This document shows, piece by piece, positions 34,190-43,815 of a DNA stretch of 64,000 nt. Every line of letters begins with the position of its first letter. The first letter of the stretch is position 1. Under the pieces are notes generated by a model, which saw nothing but the letters and a program-made list of their open reading frames with translations, made no database searches and was not told the origin of the DNA. The translations under genes were made by a program, and so were the position numbers. This stretch comes from Arenibaculum pallidiluteum (GTDB lineage: Bacteria; Pseudomonadota; Alphaproteobacteria; Azospirillales; Azospirillaceae), in assembly GCF_017355985.1 (NCBI RefSeq), contig NZ_JAFIQU010000020.1, positions 60,770 through 124,769 on the forward strand, read 5' to 3'.

Positions 34190-35392
34190 ATGATCCCTCT
34201 GGCCAATCCCCGTCTCGACCGGCTTCGCGACTATCCCTTCGCCCGGCTGGCGCAGCTCCTCGAAGGCGTCGCGCCGCGCTCGAACCTGGAGCCGATCGTA
34301 ATGACGATCGGCGAGCCGCAGCACGCCCCGCCCGCCCTGATCGAGGAGACGCTGCGCGCCAATGCCCATCTCTGGGGCAAGTACCCGCCGGTCTTCGGCA
34401 CGCCCGAGTTCCGCAGCTCCGCGGTCCGATGGATCGGCCGCCGCTACGGCGATGCCGCGGCCGCCCTGGTGGACCCGCAGGAGGGCGTCCTGCCGGTCTC
34501 GGGCACGCGCGAAGCTCTGTTCCTGGCGGCCATGCTTGCCGTTCCCGAGCGCAAGGCCGGCGCCGTTCCGGCGGTGCTGCTGCCCAATCCCTTCTACGCC
34601 GCCTACGAGGGCGCGGCGGTGATGGCGGGCGCGGAGCCGGTCTTCCTGCCCTGCGACCGTGAGACCGGCTTCCTGCCGGACCTGGACGCTCTATCGCCCG
34701 AGCTCCTGGCGCGCACGGCACTCTTCTACCTGTGCTCGCCCTCCAATCCGCAGGGCGCCGCGGCCGACCGCGCCTATCTCGGGCGCGCCATCGCGCTGGC
34801 GCGCCGCCACGGCTTCGTCCTGGCGGTGGACGAGTGCTATTCCGAGATCTGGGACCGCACGCCGCCCCCCGGCGTGCTGGAGGTCGCGGCCGCCATGGGC
34901 GGCGGCCTCGACGGGGTGATGGTGTTCCACTCGCTCTCCAAGCGGTCGAGCGCGGCCGGGCTGCGATCTGGCTTCGTGGCCGGGCCGGTCGAGCTGATGC
35001 GCCTTTACGGCCGGCTCCGGAGCTACGGCATGGCCGGTGTGCCCCTCCCGACGCTGGCGGCCTCGGCCGCGCTCTGGGACGACGACGCCCATGTCGAGGA
35101 GAACCGGAGGCTGTACCGCGCCAAGTTCGACGCGGCCGAGGCGGCGCTCGGCGGCCGCTTCGGATTCCGCCGTCCGGACGGGGGCTTCTTCCTGTGGCTC
35201 GAGGTCGGCGATGGCGAGCAGGCGGCGCTGCGGCTTTGGCAGGAGGCCGGGGTCAAGGTCCTGCCGGGCGCCTACCTGACGCGGCCCGGCCCCGACGGGA
35301 CCAATGCGGGCGTGCCCTATATCCGCGTCGCCCTGGTCCACGACGCGGAGGTCGTCGGCGAGGCCTGCGCGCGCATCGCGCAGGCGCTCTGA
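34190..35392 (+). CDS. dapC: PLP-dependent aminotransferase (DapC-like)
   Basis: The 400-aa class I/II aminotransferase has PLP-lysine Lys251 in [16 protein letters not shown], the N-x-P-Y-like [16 protein letters not shown] and the carboxylate-binding Arg in PYIRVALV. The start [20 protein letters not shown] is typical of succinyldiaminopimelate aminotransferase (DapC), which makes a lysine and cell-wall precursor. The same position after P-II is annotated aat in Azospirillum. The long open frame upstream of ATG 34190 is not family-like. It is followed 20 bp later by ftsK. Confidence 0.88.
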   Translation: MIPLANPRLDRLRDYPFARLAQLLEGVAPRSNLEPIVMTIGEPQHAPPALIEETLRANAHLWGKYPPVFGTPEFRSSAVRWIGRRYGDAAAALVDPQEGVLPVSGTREALFLAAMLAVPERKAGAVPAVLLPNPFYAAYEGAAVMAGAEPVFLPCDRETGFLPDLDALSPELLARTALFYLCSPSNPQGAAADRAYLGRAIALARRHGFVLAVDECYSEIWDRTPPPGVLEVAAAMGGGLDGVMVFHSLSKRSSAAGLRSGFVAGPVELMRLYGRLRSYGMAGVPLPTLAASAALWDDDAHVEENRRLYRAKFDAAEAALGGRFGFRRPDGGFFLWLEVGDGEQAALRLWQEAGVKVLPGAYLTRPGPDGTNAGVPYIRVALVHDAEVVGEACARIAQAL

Positions 35393-35412
35393 GCGGAACG
35401 GAGGCGGGATTC

Positions 35413-37941
35413 ATGGCGAGTCGCACGATGACGCCCCGGAACCGGCGGGACAGGGCGCTGCTGCCCGCGGCCGTCGCCGACTTCCTGCGCCGCCGCACGG
35501 TCGAGGCCGGGGGCGGGCTCCTGGCCTCGGCGGGGCTGCTGCTGGCGGCCGTGCTGCTGACCTACGACCGCGCCGACCCGTCCTTCAACACGGCCGTCAG
35601 CCCCGAGTCGAACCAGCGCGTGGGAAACATCCTGGGCGTCCCCGGCGCCCATGTGGCGGACCTGCTGCTCCAGCCCCTGGGCGCGGCGGCCTACCTGCTG
35701 CCGCTGCTGATGCTGATGTGGGGCCTGCGCCTGATGGCGCATCGGGGCTTCGGCAGGCCGCTGCACAGGCTGCTGCCCGCCGTGCTGGCCGTGCTCCTCG
35801 CCTCCACCGGCCTGGCCGGCCTGCCGGCGTTCCCGGGCTGGCAGCTCGTTCACGACCATCTCGGCGGCGGCGGTGGCGCGCTGCTGCTCGGCGGGCTCGC
35901 AGGCCTGCTGGGCGCGGGGACGCGCAGCCTGGTCGCCCTGGGATCCGGCATCCTCGCGGCGCTGCTGACGATCCCCGCGGTCGGCCTGTCGGTCGCCGAC
36001 TGGACCGCGGGCGCCCGCGGCGTCGGCCGGGCCGCCGGCGCGGCCGGGCGAGGCGCGCGCGATGTGATCGACCGGTCCGGCGAGCTGGCGGCCTGGGCGG
36101 GACGCCAAGCCGGCGAGATGATTCGCCGCGACCCCAGCTTCGGCGAAGCGCAGCCGCCGCGCGGCGCGGCCGGAGTCGGGGCCGGGACTGGGGCCGGGAC
36201 TGGGGCCGGGACTGGGGCTGGGACTGGGGCCGGGCACGCCGAGATGGACGGCCCGGTGCTCCGCCCCATGCGCCCGCAGCCCGGCGACATGCCGCCCGAG
36301 ATGCCGCGCGAGGAGGTCTTCGCCGAGTCGCGGCTCACCAGGAACGCGCCGGTGATCGGGCCCAAGCCAAAGCCGGTCGAGCCCGGGCGGCGGGTCGAGG
36401 CCGAGCGCCAGGCCGAGCTGCTGCCCGGCGCCAGGTACGAGCTGCCGCCTCTGGAGCTGCTCCAGCTTCCCGAGGCGGCGGCCCGCCCGGCCGCTCTGAA
36501 CGAGGAGGCGCTGCAGCGCAACGCCGCCATGCTGGAGGGCGTACTGGCCGATTTCGGCGTGCGCGGCGAGATCCGCAAGGTGCATCCCGGTCCCGTCGTC
36601 ACCCTCTACGAGCTCGAACCCGCTCCGGGGACCAAGTCGAGCCGGGTCATCGGCTTGGCCGACGACATCGCGCGCTCGATGAGCGCGGTGTCGGTCCGCG
36701 TCGCGGTCGTGCCCGGGCGCAACGTGATCGGCATCGAGCTGCCCAACGCCAAGCGCGAGACCGTCTACCTGCGCGAGCTGCTGGGGGCCGACGCCTACGA
36801 CCGGTCCGGGGCCAAGCTGGCGCTGGTGCTGGGCAAGGATATTGGCGGCGAACCCATCATCGCGGACCTGGCGCGCTTCCCCCACCTCCTGGTGGCCGGC
36901 ACCACCGGCTCGGGCAAGTCGGTCGCCGTCAACACCATGATCCTGTCGCTGCTGTACCGGCTCGCCCCGGACAAGTGCCGCTTCATCATGATCGATCCGA
37001 AAATGCTGGAGCTCTCGGTCTACGAGGGCATCCCGCACCTGCTGGCGCCGGTGGTGACGGATCCCAAGAAGGCGGTCGTCGCGCTGAAATGGACGGTCCG
37101 CGAGATGGAGGACCGCTATCGCGCCATGTCCAAGCTGGGCGTGCGCAACATCGAGGGCTACAACGCGCGCCTGCGCGAGGCCCGCAAGACCAACGAGACG
37201 CTGACCCGCCGCGTGCAGACGGGCTTCGATCCCGACACCGGCAAGCCGATCTTCGAGGACCAGCCCCTGGAGCTGGTCGAGCTGCCCTACATCGTGGTCA
37301 TCGTCGACGAGATGGCCGACCTGATGCTGGTGGCGGGCAAGGAGATCGAGGGCGCGATCCAGCGCCTGGCGCAGATGGCCCGTGCGGCGGGCATCCACCT
37401 GATCATGGCGACGCAGCGGCCCTCGGTCGACGTGATCACCGGCACGATCAAGGCCAACTTCCCGACCCGCATCTCCTTCCAGGTCACCTCCAAGATCGAC
37501 AGCCGCACCATCCTCGGCGAGCAGGGCGCCGAGCAGCTCCTGGGGCAGGGCGACATGCTCTACATGGCTGGCGGCGGCCGCATCACGCGCGTCCACGGCC
37601 CCTTCGTCGCAGACCACGAGGTCGAGGCGGTGGTGCGCTACCTGAAGACCCAGGGCGAGCCCTCCTACGTGGACGCCATCACCGAGGACGAGGACGAGAT
37701 GTCCGTCTTCGAAGCCGAGGAGAGCGCCGGCGGATCGGGAGACGAGCTCTACGACAAGGCGGTCGCCCTGGTCCTGCGCGAGAAGAAAGCCTCGACCTCC
37801 TTCGTCCAGCGCCACCTGCAGATCGGCTACAACAAGGCCGCGCGGCTGGTGGAGCGCATGGAGGCCGAGGGGCTCGTGGGGCCCGCCAACCACGTCGGCA
37901 AGCGCGAGATCCTGGCCGGCGGCGGGATGGCAGAGGACTGA
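35413..37941 (+). CDS. ftsK: DNA translocase FtsK
   Basis: The 842-aa protein has about four to five N-terminal membrane helices (within residues 33-195), a Pro/Gly-rich linker (about 230-370) containing four to five GAGT repeats, a RecA-like motor with Walker A GTTGSGKS at 496-503 and Walker [13 protein letters not shown] near 626, and a C-terminal winged-helix gamma domain (about 775-842). It anchors at the septum and pumps DNA toward dif during division. The linker repeat is encoded at 36178-36237. DapC-like aminotransferase precedes it and the convergent Nudix gene follows. Confidence 0.97.
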   Translation: MASRTMTPRNRRDRALLPAAVADFLRRRTVEAGGGLLASAGLLLAAVLLTYDRADPSFNTAVSPESNQRVGNILGVPGAHVADLLLQPLGAAAYLLPLLMLMWGLRLMAHRGFGRPLHRLLPAVLAVLLASTGLAGLPAFPGWQLVHDHLGGGGGALLLGGLAGLLGAGTRSLVALGSGILAALLTIPAVGLSVADWTAGARGVGRAAGAAGRGARDVIDRSGELAAWAGRQAGEMIRRDPSFGEAQPPRGAAGVGAGTGAGTGAGTGAGTGAGHAEMDGPVLRPMRPQPGDMPPEMPREEVFAESRLTRNAPVIGPKPKPVEPGRRVEAERQAELLPGARYELPPLELLQLPEAAARPAALNEEALQRNAAMLEGVLADFGVRGEIRKVHPGPVVTLYELEPAPGTKSSRVIGLADDIARSMSAVSVRVAVVPGRNVIGIELPNAKRETVYLRELLGADAYDRSGAKLALVLGKDIGGEPIIADLARFPHLLVAGTTGSGKSVAVNTMILSLLYRLAPDKCRFIMIDPKMLELSVYEGIPHLLAPVVTDPKKAVVALKWTVREMEDRYRAMSKLGVRNIEGYNARLREARKTNETLTRRVQTGFDPDTGKPIFEDQPLELVELPYIVVIVDEMADLMLVAGKEIEGAIQRLAQMARAAGIHLIMATQRPSVDVITGTIKANFPTRISFQVTSKIDSRTILGEQGAEQLLGQGDMLYMAGGGRITRVHGPFVADHEVEAVVRYLKTQGEPSYVDAITEDEDEMSVFEAEESAGGSGDELYDKAVALVLREKKASTSFVQRHLQIGYNKAARLVERMEAEGLVGPANHVGKREILAGGGMAED
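36178..36237 (+). repeat. 12-bp tandem repeat in the FtsK linker
   Basis: Units of GGGGCCGGGACT start at 36178, 36190 and 36202, a one-base variant at 36214, and a degenerate copy at 36226. In frame they encode Gly-Ala-Gly-Thr. The unit is a multiple of three, so copy changes would only alter linker length. Confidence 0.92.
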
Positions 37942-37974
37942 GCGGGCAGGGCCGGGGACCCGCCGTGGCGGTCC

Positions 37975-38562
37975 TCAGCCCAGCAGCGCCTGGAGGTCGG
38001 GCGGCAGGGCGCCGCGACGGCGCAGGACCTCCGCCTTCATCAGCAGCGCCACGCTGGTCGAATCGGTGATCCCGCCGTCCAGCGCCATGGACACGGCCTC
38101 GTCGAAGGGCAGGCGCCGGATCTCCAGCACCTCCTGCGGGTCGGCGATGCCGGGGCAGGGCTCCAGCTCCCAGGCGAGGAAGCCGTGGGTGCGCGTGCGC
38201 ACCAGGGCGGCGAGCTGATCGAGCTCCAGGATCTCGAGCCAGCGGCCGGCTTTGAGGTCGACCTCCTCCGACAGCTCGCGCGTCGCGCAGGCCAGCGGCT
38301 CCTCGGCCGCGGGATCGTGTCCGCCCTTGGGCAGCTCCCAGCGCCAGGCGCCCTGGGCGAAGCGCCACTGGCCGACCAGGCGGGTGTGACCGTCGGCATC
38401 GACGGGCAGCACCGCGACGCCATGCTTGCGCATGTGGACGGTCGCGTAGCGCCCGGGATTGCCGCCGGCATCCACCACCGCGGCATCATCGAGGCGCAGC
38501 CATGCGTTCTCGAAGCGGGTGGCCGTGTCGAGGATGGTCCAGGGGTTGCGCCGCTTGTCCAT
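37975..38562 (-). CDS. Nudix hydrolase
   Basis: The 195-aa protein contains a Nudix box, GHDPAAEEPLACATRELSEE, matching the GX5EX7REUXEE pattern; the Gly that usually follows is replaced by Asp. Residues before it (VAVLPVDADGHTRLVGQWRF) and length match ADP-ribose-pyrophosphatase-like Nudix enzymes, which hydrolyse nucleoside diphosphates linked to another group. ATG 38562 is chosen because upstream codons (to 38622) lack similarity. It is convergent with ftsK and divergent from lolA with 60 bp between starts. Confidence 0.9.
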   Translation of the reverse strand: MDKRRNPWTILDTATRFENAWLRLDDAAVVDAGGNPGRYATVHMRKHGVAVLPVDADGHTRLVGQWRFAQGAWRWELPKGGHDPAAEEPLACATRELSEEVDLKAGRWLEILELDQLAALVRTRTHGFLAWELEPCPGIADPQEVLEIRRLPFDEAVSMALDGGITDSTSVALLMKAEVLRRRGALPPDLQALLG

Positions 38563-38622
38563 GGGGAGTTCCTTTCGGGGGGCGCTCTTGTATCGCCGGG
38601 TCGAGCCGGCATATGGAGTCAC

Positions 38623-39297
38623 ATGATCGCGACACTTCTGACAAGGCGCCTGCGCGCCGGCCTGGCCGCCATCGCACTGGTCGGCCCGATGGTCCTGATG
38701 CCGAGCATTCCGGCCGCCCAGGCGGCACAGACCGCCCAGACGGCGCTCTCCGAGCAGGACCGTGCCGACATCGCCCGCGCCGAGAAGGCGCTGGACGGCA
38801 TCCGCACGCTCCAGGCGCGCTTCATCCAGACCGCCGACAACGGCGGGACCGCCATGGGAACGGCCTATGTGTCGCGCCCGGGACGGATGCGGCTCCAGTA
38901 CGACCCGCCTGTCCGCGACTTCATCGTCTCGGACGGGACCTTCGTTTACTACTGGGACGACGAGCTGAAGCAGCAGTCGAACACGACGCTGGGCTCGACC
39001 CTGGCCGATCTGATCCTGCGCGAGGACGTGAAGCTCTCGGGGGCGGTCACGGTGACCCGGGTGGATCGGCGCCCCGGCGTTCTGGAGATCACCGTGGTCG
39101 AGACCAAGGAGCCCGGCAAGGGAAGCCTGACCCTGGTCTTCGAGGACAACCCGCTGCAGCTCCGCAAGTGGCGGGTACTGGATGCCCAGGGCCTCACGAC
39201 CGAGGTCGCGCTCCAGAACCCGCGCTACGACGTGGCGCTGGACCGGAGCCTTTTCGTGTTCCGTGAACCGACGGGCTGGGGCGGCCCGGGCAACTGA
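38623..39297 (+). CDS. lolA: Outer-membrane lipoprotein carrier protein LolA
   Basis: The 224-aa product has a signal peptide (residues about 1-35, ending PAAQA) and the LolA fold: LDGIRTLQARFIQT, a G-x-x-Y-V-S-R-P-G-R-M-R-L-Q-Y stretch and FIVSDGTFVYYWDDELKQ. LolA carries lipoproteins across the periplasm from LolCDE to the outer membrane. Position right after ftsK is conserved in many proteobacteria, here interrupted only by the Nudix gene. ATG 38623 follows GGAGTC. Convergent marR follows after a palindrome cluster. Confidence 0.92.
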   Translation: MIATLLTRRLRAGLAAIALVGPMVLMPSIPAAQAAQTAQTALSEQDRADIARAEKALDGIRTLQARFIQTADNGGTAMGTAYVSRPGRMRLQYDPPVRDFIVSDGTFVYYWDDELKQQSNTTLGSTLADLILREDVKLSGAVTVTRVDRRPGVLEITVVETKEPGKGSLTLVFEDNPLQLRKWRVLDAQGLTTEVALQNPRYDVALDRSLFVFREPTGWGGPGN

Positions 39298-39320
39298 GCC
39301 CGGGCCCGACCTCCCGCGAA

Positions 39321-39418
39321 GGCGGCTGCGCCGCCGCGGGCCACAGGGCGGCTGTGCCGCCTTGGGATCACCATGGCGGCTGCGCCGCCGGGGATATCAC
39401 CATGGCGGCTGCGCCGCC
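39321..39418. repeat. Four spaced palindromic units (GGCGGCTGCGCCGCC)
   Basis: Fifteen-base units are at 39321-39335, 39347-39361 (one change, TGTGCC), 39375-39389 and 39404-39418, spaced 26-29 bp. The last two share the flank ATCACCATGGCGG. They fill the gap between the convergent lolA and marR genes and can each fold into a 6-bp GC hairpin. They are close relatives of the units at 30826-30898, so a dispersed REP-like family is likely. Confidence 0.82.
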
Positions 39419-39422
39419 GGGA

Positions 39423-39929
39423 TCAGCCCGCGCGGGCGACCCGCTGCAGCAGGTCGATGAGCTGCTGCTGCTCCTGCTTGTTGAGGTCGCTGGTCATCTG
39501 GCGCTCGTGGGCGCGCACCTTCGGGATCAGCTCGTCGACGAGCCGCTCGCCCTCGGGGCTCAGCTCCAGGGCGTAGGAGCGGCGGTCGGAGGGGCTCGGC
39601 GCGCGGACGACCCAGCCGCGGCCCTCGAGCCGGTCGATGACGGCCACCATGGTCGAGCGGTCGATCCCGACGGCGGTGCCGAGCTCGGACTGGCTCAGGC
39701 CGGTGTTCTCGCGGATCAGGATCAGCACGCCGAACTGGCCGGGCGTGATGTCGTAGGGCGCGACGGCAGCCTGGAAGTTCTGGAAGACGGCGATCTGCGC
39801 CTTGCGCAGGTTGTAGCCGATCAGCTCGGGCAGGAGGCCGGGGCTGAGCTTCGAGCGATCATCGCGCGGACGCTTGGTGACGGTACGGGTGCTATCGGGC
39901 AAGGGAGGCCCCATCAAGTTGGAGACCAT
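39423..39929 (-). CDS. MarR family transcriptional regulator
   Basis: The 168-aa regulator has a winged helix-turn-helix with GLSQSELGTAVGIDRSTMVAVIDRLEGRGWV and the DRRSYALELSPEG wing typical of MarR proteins, which sense small phenolic or oxidant ligands. Residues 1-25 are polar and a start at ATG 39914 is also possible. It is divergent from the FAH-family gene, so that gene is a candidate target. Two palindromes in the intergenic region (39944-39954 and 39997-40006) could be its operators. Confidence 0.92.
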   Translation of the reverse strand: MVSNLMGPPLPDSTRTVTKRPRDDRSKLSPGLLPELIGYNLRKAQIAVFQNFQAAVAPYDITPGQFGVLILIRENTGLSQSELGTAVGIDRSTMVAVIDRLEGRGWVVRAPSPSDRRSYALELSPEGERLVDELIPKVRAHERQMTSDLNKQEQQQLIDLLQRVARAG

Positions 39930-40347
39930 CGGTCACATGCGGAGACCTTAGGTCGGACTGCGGCCGCAGTACAGCCGCGTTGTTCGTAATACCAAACGTT
40001 ATAACGCGCATCTGCACGAAAGTCGCTGCTTTTGTTGCGCCGCAGCAAAATTTTCCCGCATCGTGGAGTGAATGCGTTTTTCACTTATCTGCCATGCGTC
40101 TGGCGCGGTGGTCGGCGCCCGCTACCGGTTCACATCGCTTTGGGGAGGGGCGGATCCGTTCGCGGGCCGCCGGCCCGGATACCGGTTTCCCCTGCCGCCC
40201 GGGCTTTCCGAAAGGTCCTTCCGGCGCCCGGCTTCCCCTGGCCGGGCGCCTCCCCTCCCCTCCGCGCGGGCCGCGGCTTGGCATCGCGGGCCGAACCCGG
40301 TACGTCTTCCCCGGAAAGCACGAACACCGACCGAGGGACCGACCGGC
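39930..40347. other. Regulatory intergenic region between marR and the FAH-family gene
   Basis: These 418 bp hold no convincing gene. The first 170 bp are markedly AT-richer than the rest of the window and contain two perfect palindromes, GACCTTAGGTC (39944-39954) and CGTTATAACG (39997-40006), and a hairpin-like pair TTTTGTTGC / GCAGCAAAA (40030-40050). The rest is GC-rich with no clear feature. Confidence 0.5.
39944..40006. promoter_or_regulatory. Candidate MarR operators
   Basis: GACCTTAGGTC at 39944-39954 lies 15 bp upstream of the marR start codon, where a repressor would block its own transcription. CGTTATAACG at 39997-40006 lies further along the shared intergenic region. Both are perfect palindromes. 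Their sequences differ, so at most one may be the MarR site. Confidence 0.4.
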
Positions 40348-41034
40348 ATGAAGTCAGCAATCCCGCTCTGGGACATCCCGAGCCTTGCGATCCAGGGACG
40401 CGCCGAGCGGTTCCCGGTCCGCCGCATCTACTGCGTGGGCCGCAACTATGCCGCCCATGCGCGGGAGATGGGCCATGATCCCGACCGCGAGCCGCCCTTC
40501 TTCTTCCTGAAGCCCGCGGATGCCATCGTCCCCGATGGCGGCACCATGCCCTACCCGCCCGCGACCGCCGATCTTCACCACGAGATCGAGCTGGTGGTGG
40601 CGCTTGCCAGAGGCGGGCGCGATGTTCCCGCCGAGCATGCCATGGACCTGGTGTTCGGCTACGCCGTCGGCCTCGACATGACCCGGCGCGACCTGCAGAA
40701 CCAGGCCAAGAAGGCCGGGCGGCCCTGGGACATGGGCAAGGGGTTCGACCATTCCGCTCCCTGCGGCCCGGTCGTGCCGAAGGAGGCCGTCGGCGACGCC
40801 TCGAAGGGCGCGATCTGGCTCGACGTCAACGGCGCGCGCCGGCAGGTCGGCGACCTGTCAGATCTGATCTGGAGCGTGCCGGAGACCATCGCCTATCTCT
40901 CGGGGCTGGTGGAGCTGATGCCCGGCGACCTGATCTTCACGGGCACGCCCGAGGGCGTGGGCGCGGTGGTCCGCGGCGATCGTCTGCACGGCCATGTGGA
41001 TGGCGTGGGCGACATCGAGGTCGTCATCGTCTGA
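40348..41034 (+). CDS. Fumarylacetoacetate hydrolase (FAH) family protein
   Basis: The 228-aa protein has the FAH fold with metal-binding acidic residues in [10 protein letters not shown] and the core [18 protein letters not shown], then [14 protein letters not shown]. Such enzymes hydrolyse or decarboxylate acylpyruvates and related diketo-acids; FahD1-like proteins act on acylpyruvate and oxaloacetate. The substrate here is open. It is divergent from the MarR regulator and overlaps xthA by one base. ATG 40348 follows GAGGGACC. The open frame further upstream crosses non-coding sequence. Confidence 0.92.
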   Translation: MKSAIPLWDIPSLAIQGRAERFPVRRIYCVGRNYAAHAREMGHDPDREPPFFFLKPADAIVPDGGTMPYPPATADLHHEIELVVALARGGRDVPAEHAMDLVFGYAVGLDMTRRDLQNQAKKAGRPWDMGKGFDHSAPCGPVVPKEAVGDASKGAIWLDVNGARRQVGDLSDLIWSVPETIAYLSGLVELMPGDLIFTGTPEGVGAVVRGDRLHGHVDGVGDIEVVIV

Positions 41035-41825
41035 TGCGCATCGCGACCTGGAACATCAATTCAGTCCGGCTGCGGCTGCCGCTGGTCATGCGGCTGCTCG
41101 ACGAGGCGGATCCCGACGTCCTGTGCCTGCAGGAGACGAAGTGCGTCGATGACGCCTTCCCTCGCAACGCCTTCGCGGAGCGCGGCTACACGCATGCCCA
41201 CATCCATGGGATGAAGGGCTACAACGGCGTCGCCATCCTCTCGCGCCGCCCCATCGAGGGCCAGGAGGTGCTGCACTGGTGCGAGCGCCAGGACTGCCGG
41301 CACGGCGTGGCGCGCGTGGACGGGCTGGAGATCCACAACGTCTACGTCCCCGCGGGCGGCGACGTCCCCGACCCGGCGGTGAACGAGAAGTTCGCCCACA
41401 AACTGCGGTTCCTGGACGAGCTGGCCGGCTGGTGGCCGCAGGAGCGCTCGTCCGACCGGCCCATGGTGCTGGTGGGCGACCTGAACGTCGCCCCGCTGGA
41501 GAACGACGTCTGGTCGCACAAGCAGATGCTGGGCGTCGTCTCCCACACGCCGGTCGAGGTCGAGAAGCTCGGCGCGGTCCAGCGCTCCATCGGCTGGATC
41601 GACGCGATGCGGGCCTTCGTGCCGGATACCGAGAAGCTCTACACCTGGTGGAGTTACAGGGCCCAGGACTGGGCGGCATCGGACCGCGGGCGGCGGCTCG
41701 ACCACGTCTGGGTGACGCCGCCGCTGCAGGACCGGCTCCGCGGCATCCGGGTCCTGCGCGAGGCGCGCGGCTGGGAGCCCAAGCCCTCGGACCACGTGCC
41801 CGTGGTGCTGGACCTGGCGGACTGA
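41034..41825 (+). CDS. xthA: Exodeoxyribonuclease III
   Basis: The 263-aa enzyme belongs to the EEP (ExoIII/APE) family: ATWNINSVRLRL at the start, metal-binding Glu in CLQETKC, YNGVAILSR, the VGDLNVAP loop and the catalytic Asp-His pair in SDHVPVVLDL. It cuts at abasic sites and removes 3' blocks during base excision repair. Its ATG shares a base with the preceding stop (TGATG), so it is coupled to the FAH-family gene. Confidence 0.95.
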   Translation: MRIATWNINSVRLRLPLVMRLLDEADPDVLCLQETKCVDDAFPRNAFAERGYTHAHIHGMKGYNGVAILSRRPIEGQEVLHWCERQDCRHGVARVDGLEIHNVYVPAGGDVPDPAVNEKFAHKLRFLDELAGWWPQERSSDRPMVLVGDLNVAPLENDVWSHKQMLGVVSHTPVEVEKLGAVQRSIGWIDAMRAFVPDTEKLYTWWSYRAQDWAASDRGRRLDHVWVTPPLQDRLRGIRVLREARGWEPKPSDHVPVVLDLAD

Positions 41826-41841
41826 TCCCGGAGCGCCGCGC

Positions 41842-42405
41842 GTGCCGTCGAGCACCGTCCGGGCCGGCACCTTCCGCTACGGCCGGCGCGCCCTGCGCGG
41901 CGACGCGCTGCGGGCGATAGCGGGGCTCGTCCTGACGCTGGGGCCCCTGGCGCTGCTCCCCGCCTCGCCGTGGGTTGCGGCGGCGCTGGGCGCGGCGGCC
42001 GCGGTCTTCGCCGCCTTCGGCGCCCGCACGGCCCTGCGCGCCGCCACCGCCGTGGAGTTCGACGATGCGGGCATCCGCGCCGTCGGCCCGCTCGGAGCCA
42101 GCATTGCCTGGGCCGAGCTGCGCGAGGTGCGGCTGGACTATTACGCGGCGGGGCGCAAGCGCCGCGACGGCTGGATGGTCCTGCGGCTGCGCGGGGCCGG
42201 GCGCGTCCGGCTGCGGGCCGAGAGCAGCCTGGACGGTTTCGAGTTGGTGGCGGAACGCGTCGCCGAGGCCGCCCGGGCGCGGGGTCTCGCGCTTTCGGAA
42301 CGGACGCTCGCGAACTTCCTGGCCCTCGGCATCGACGCCGATCCGGCCCCACGGGACCAGGATGGCCGGGGGCGAGGAGGAAGGGGCAGCCGCCCGCAGC
42401 CCTGA
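41842..42405 (+). CDS. Hypothetical membrane protein with PH-like domain
   Basis: The 187-aa product has two N-terminal hydrophobic helices (about 22-40 and 43-62), then a beta-rich segment, VEFDDAGIRAVGPLGASIAWAEL through MVLRLRG, that resembles small bacterial PH-like domains seen after two helices. Function is unknown. The GTG at 41842 lies 16 bp after xthA, so co-transcription is likely. The C-terminus is Arg/Gly-rich and disordered. Family assignment is tentative. Confidence 0.65.
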   Translation: MPSSTVRAGTFRYGRRALRGDALRAIAGLVLTLGPLALLPASPWVAAALGAAAAVFAAFGARTALRAATAVEFDDAGIRAVGPLGASIAWAELREVRLDYYAAGRKRRDGWMVLRLRGAGRVRLRAESSLDGFELVAERVAEAARARGLALSERTLANFLALGIDADPAPRDQDGRGRGGRGSRPQP

Positions 42406-42515
42406 CCTCCGGGGCGGGGCAGCCGCGGGGCGGTCCCCGGGCAGCCCTCCTGCGCACTTGTGCCGCGGCTGCGGCTCGGCCCTAATTTCCAGAATAATTC
42501 CTGGAGGAGAGCCCA

Positions 42516-42950
42516 ATGCAAGTGGCAGCGATCCTGAAGCGCAAGGGCGACGCGGTGGTCTCGGCCGACGCCGGTTCCAGCGTGCGGTCGGCGGCGGCCC
42601 TGCTGACGGAGTATCGCATCGGTGCCGTCCTGGTGCGCGGTCCCGACGGAACGATCCACGGCATCCTCTCGGAACGCGACATCGTCCGCGGCATCGCGCT
42701 CGAGGGCGAAAGGGTGCTGGACCTTCCGGTCGAGGCGCTGATGACCCGGGACGTCCTGACCTGCCGACCCGACACGTCCGTCGCCGAGCTGATGCGCACC
42801 ATGACGGAGAAGCGCCTGCGTCACCTGCCGGTGCTCGAGGACGGGCAGCTGGTCGGCATGATCAGCATCGGCGACGTCGTGAAGGTGCGCGTCGAGGAAG
42901 CCGAGATGGAAGTGGAGATGCTGCAGGGCTATATCGCGGGCTCGCACTGA
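42516..42950 (+). CDS. Tandem CBS-domain protein
   Basis: The 144-aa protein consists of two CBS domains: residues about 8-65 with GAVLVRGPDGTIHGILSERDIV, and about 72-128 with VEALMTRDVLTCRPD and MTEKRLRHLPVLEDGQLVGM. Stand-alone CBS pairs bind adenine nucleotides and often regulate partner enzymes. No partner is adjacent. The ATG at 42516 has CTGGAGGAGA upstream, a strong ribosome-binding site, suggesting high expression. Confidence 0.94.
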   Translation: MQVAAILKRKGDAVVSADAGSSVRSAAALLTEYRIGAVLVRGPDGTIHGILSERDIVRGIALEGERVLDLPVEALMTRDVLTCRPDTSVAELMRTMTEKRLRHLPVLEDGQLVGMISIGDVVKVRVEEAEMEVEMLQGYIAGSH

Positions 42951-43014
42951 AGGGCGGGGCCGGGCCGCGGTTGCTCCGGCGCGGGCCCGCGTCGCCGGAG
43001 TCCCGTCCGCGCCC

Positions 43015-43464
43015 ATGGCCGCCAAGCTCAGCAGGGCCCAGATCGCCCATCTCGTCCGGATCGACGCCGGCGGCAGCGACGGGCTGCCGGCCGCCGGCTA
43101 CACCGGCTCGGCCGCGGAGATGCGGCTGGCCATGCTGGGGCTGATCCGCGCCTGGTCGGTCGATGTCCCGCTGGGCATCGGTGCCCTGTCCACCCGGATC
43201 CGCTTCGCGGAGCTGACGGAAGAGGGGCACAAGGTCCACGCCGCCCTCGGCCTCCCGCTGTCCGAGCGCGACGCCGACTTCCTGGCGAGACCCGGCGGCG
43301 TGTGCCGCGAGGACGACGCGCGCTACCGCACGGCTGCGGCGCGCGGCCATGTCCATCCCGTCGCCCGGTTCGAGGGCTGCGTCGTCTGGGAGCGCACGCC
43401 GGCCGGCGCCGCTGCCCTGGATACCCATCGGCCCGAATCTCCGGGAACCACCGGCCGGTCGTAG
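43015..43464 (+). CDS. Hypothetical protein, 149 aa
   Basis: I do not recognise a family. The protein is soluble, with a helical N-terminal third (MAAKLSRAQIAHLVRIDAGG) and Ala/Arg-rich remainder; two cysteines are far apart. It has no signal peptide or membrane segment. It follows the CBS gene by 64 bp. Codon use looks normal for this genome, and the reverse strand also has long open frames, so coding status is not certain. Confidence 0.5.
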   Translation: MAAKLSRAQIAHLVRIDAGGSDGLPAAGYTGSAAEMRLAMLGLIRAWSVDVPLGIGALSTRIRFAELTEEGHKVHAALGLPLSERDADFLARPGGVCREDDARYRTAAARGHVHPVARFEGCVVWERTPAGAAALDTHRPESPGTTGRS

Positions 43465-43815
43465 GCCGGAGCCTTCCCGCACCTCGACCTCAGAAGCCAT
43501 CCCGCTGCGGCGCGGATCGGTTTCGCACATAGCCGGATCGGTTTCAAACGAAGCCGGATCGGCGCCCCGGCACATGAAATTGAAACCGAGCCCCCCGACA
43601 GTCCGCATGCGGCCTGGATGGAAACGCGCACGGGCCGCGGCGGCAGGACGGGATCGTCGCGAGTGAGTCGGGCCCCGCATCGCCCCGGGCACCCACCCCG
43701 TCCGCAGCACCGTCGTTCCGGGTGGGAGGCGTGCCGCGTCCACCGGTTCGGCCGACATGGCTGCAGGGCCCTGCTGCCCCAAGCGTGAAAGCGCCATAGT
43801 CCCGGGAGGAACAGC
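43465..43815. other. Intergenic stretch with short direct repeats
   Basis: These 351 bp have no convincing gene on either strand. Near the start is a short run of imperfect repeats of CGGATCGGTTTC (43512-43563). The remainder is GC-rich and unremarkable. Confidence 0.5.
43512..43563. repeat. Imperfect 20-21-bp direct repeats
   Basis: Two units begin GCGGATCGGTTTCGCACATA (43512-43531) and GCCGGATCGGTTTCAAACGA (43532), and a truncated third starts at 43553. No spacers of constant length separate them, so this is not a CRISPR array. Confidence 0.6.

Noticed and set aside
35317..37893. 858-codon open frame antisense to ftsK
   Set aside because: Its composition is a His/Gln/Arg-rich shadow of ftsK with no recognisable domain.
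43512..43563. Possible CRISPR array
   Set aside because: There are only two to three imperfect units, no spacers of constant length, and no cas genes in the window.
42862..43797. 311-codon minus-strand frame over the CBS and unknown genes
   Set aside because: Low-complexity composition, overlap with a clear CBS gene, and no family similarity.
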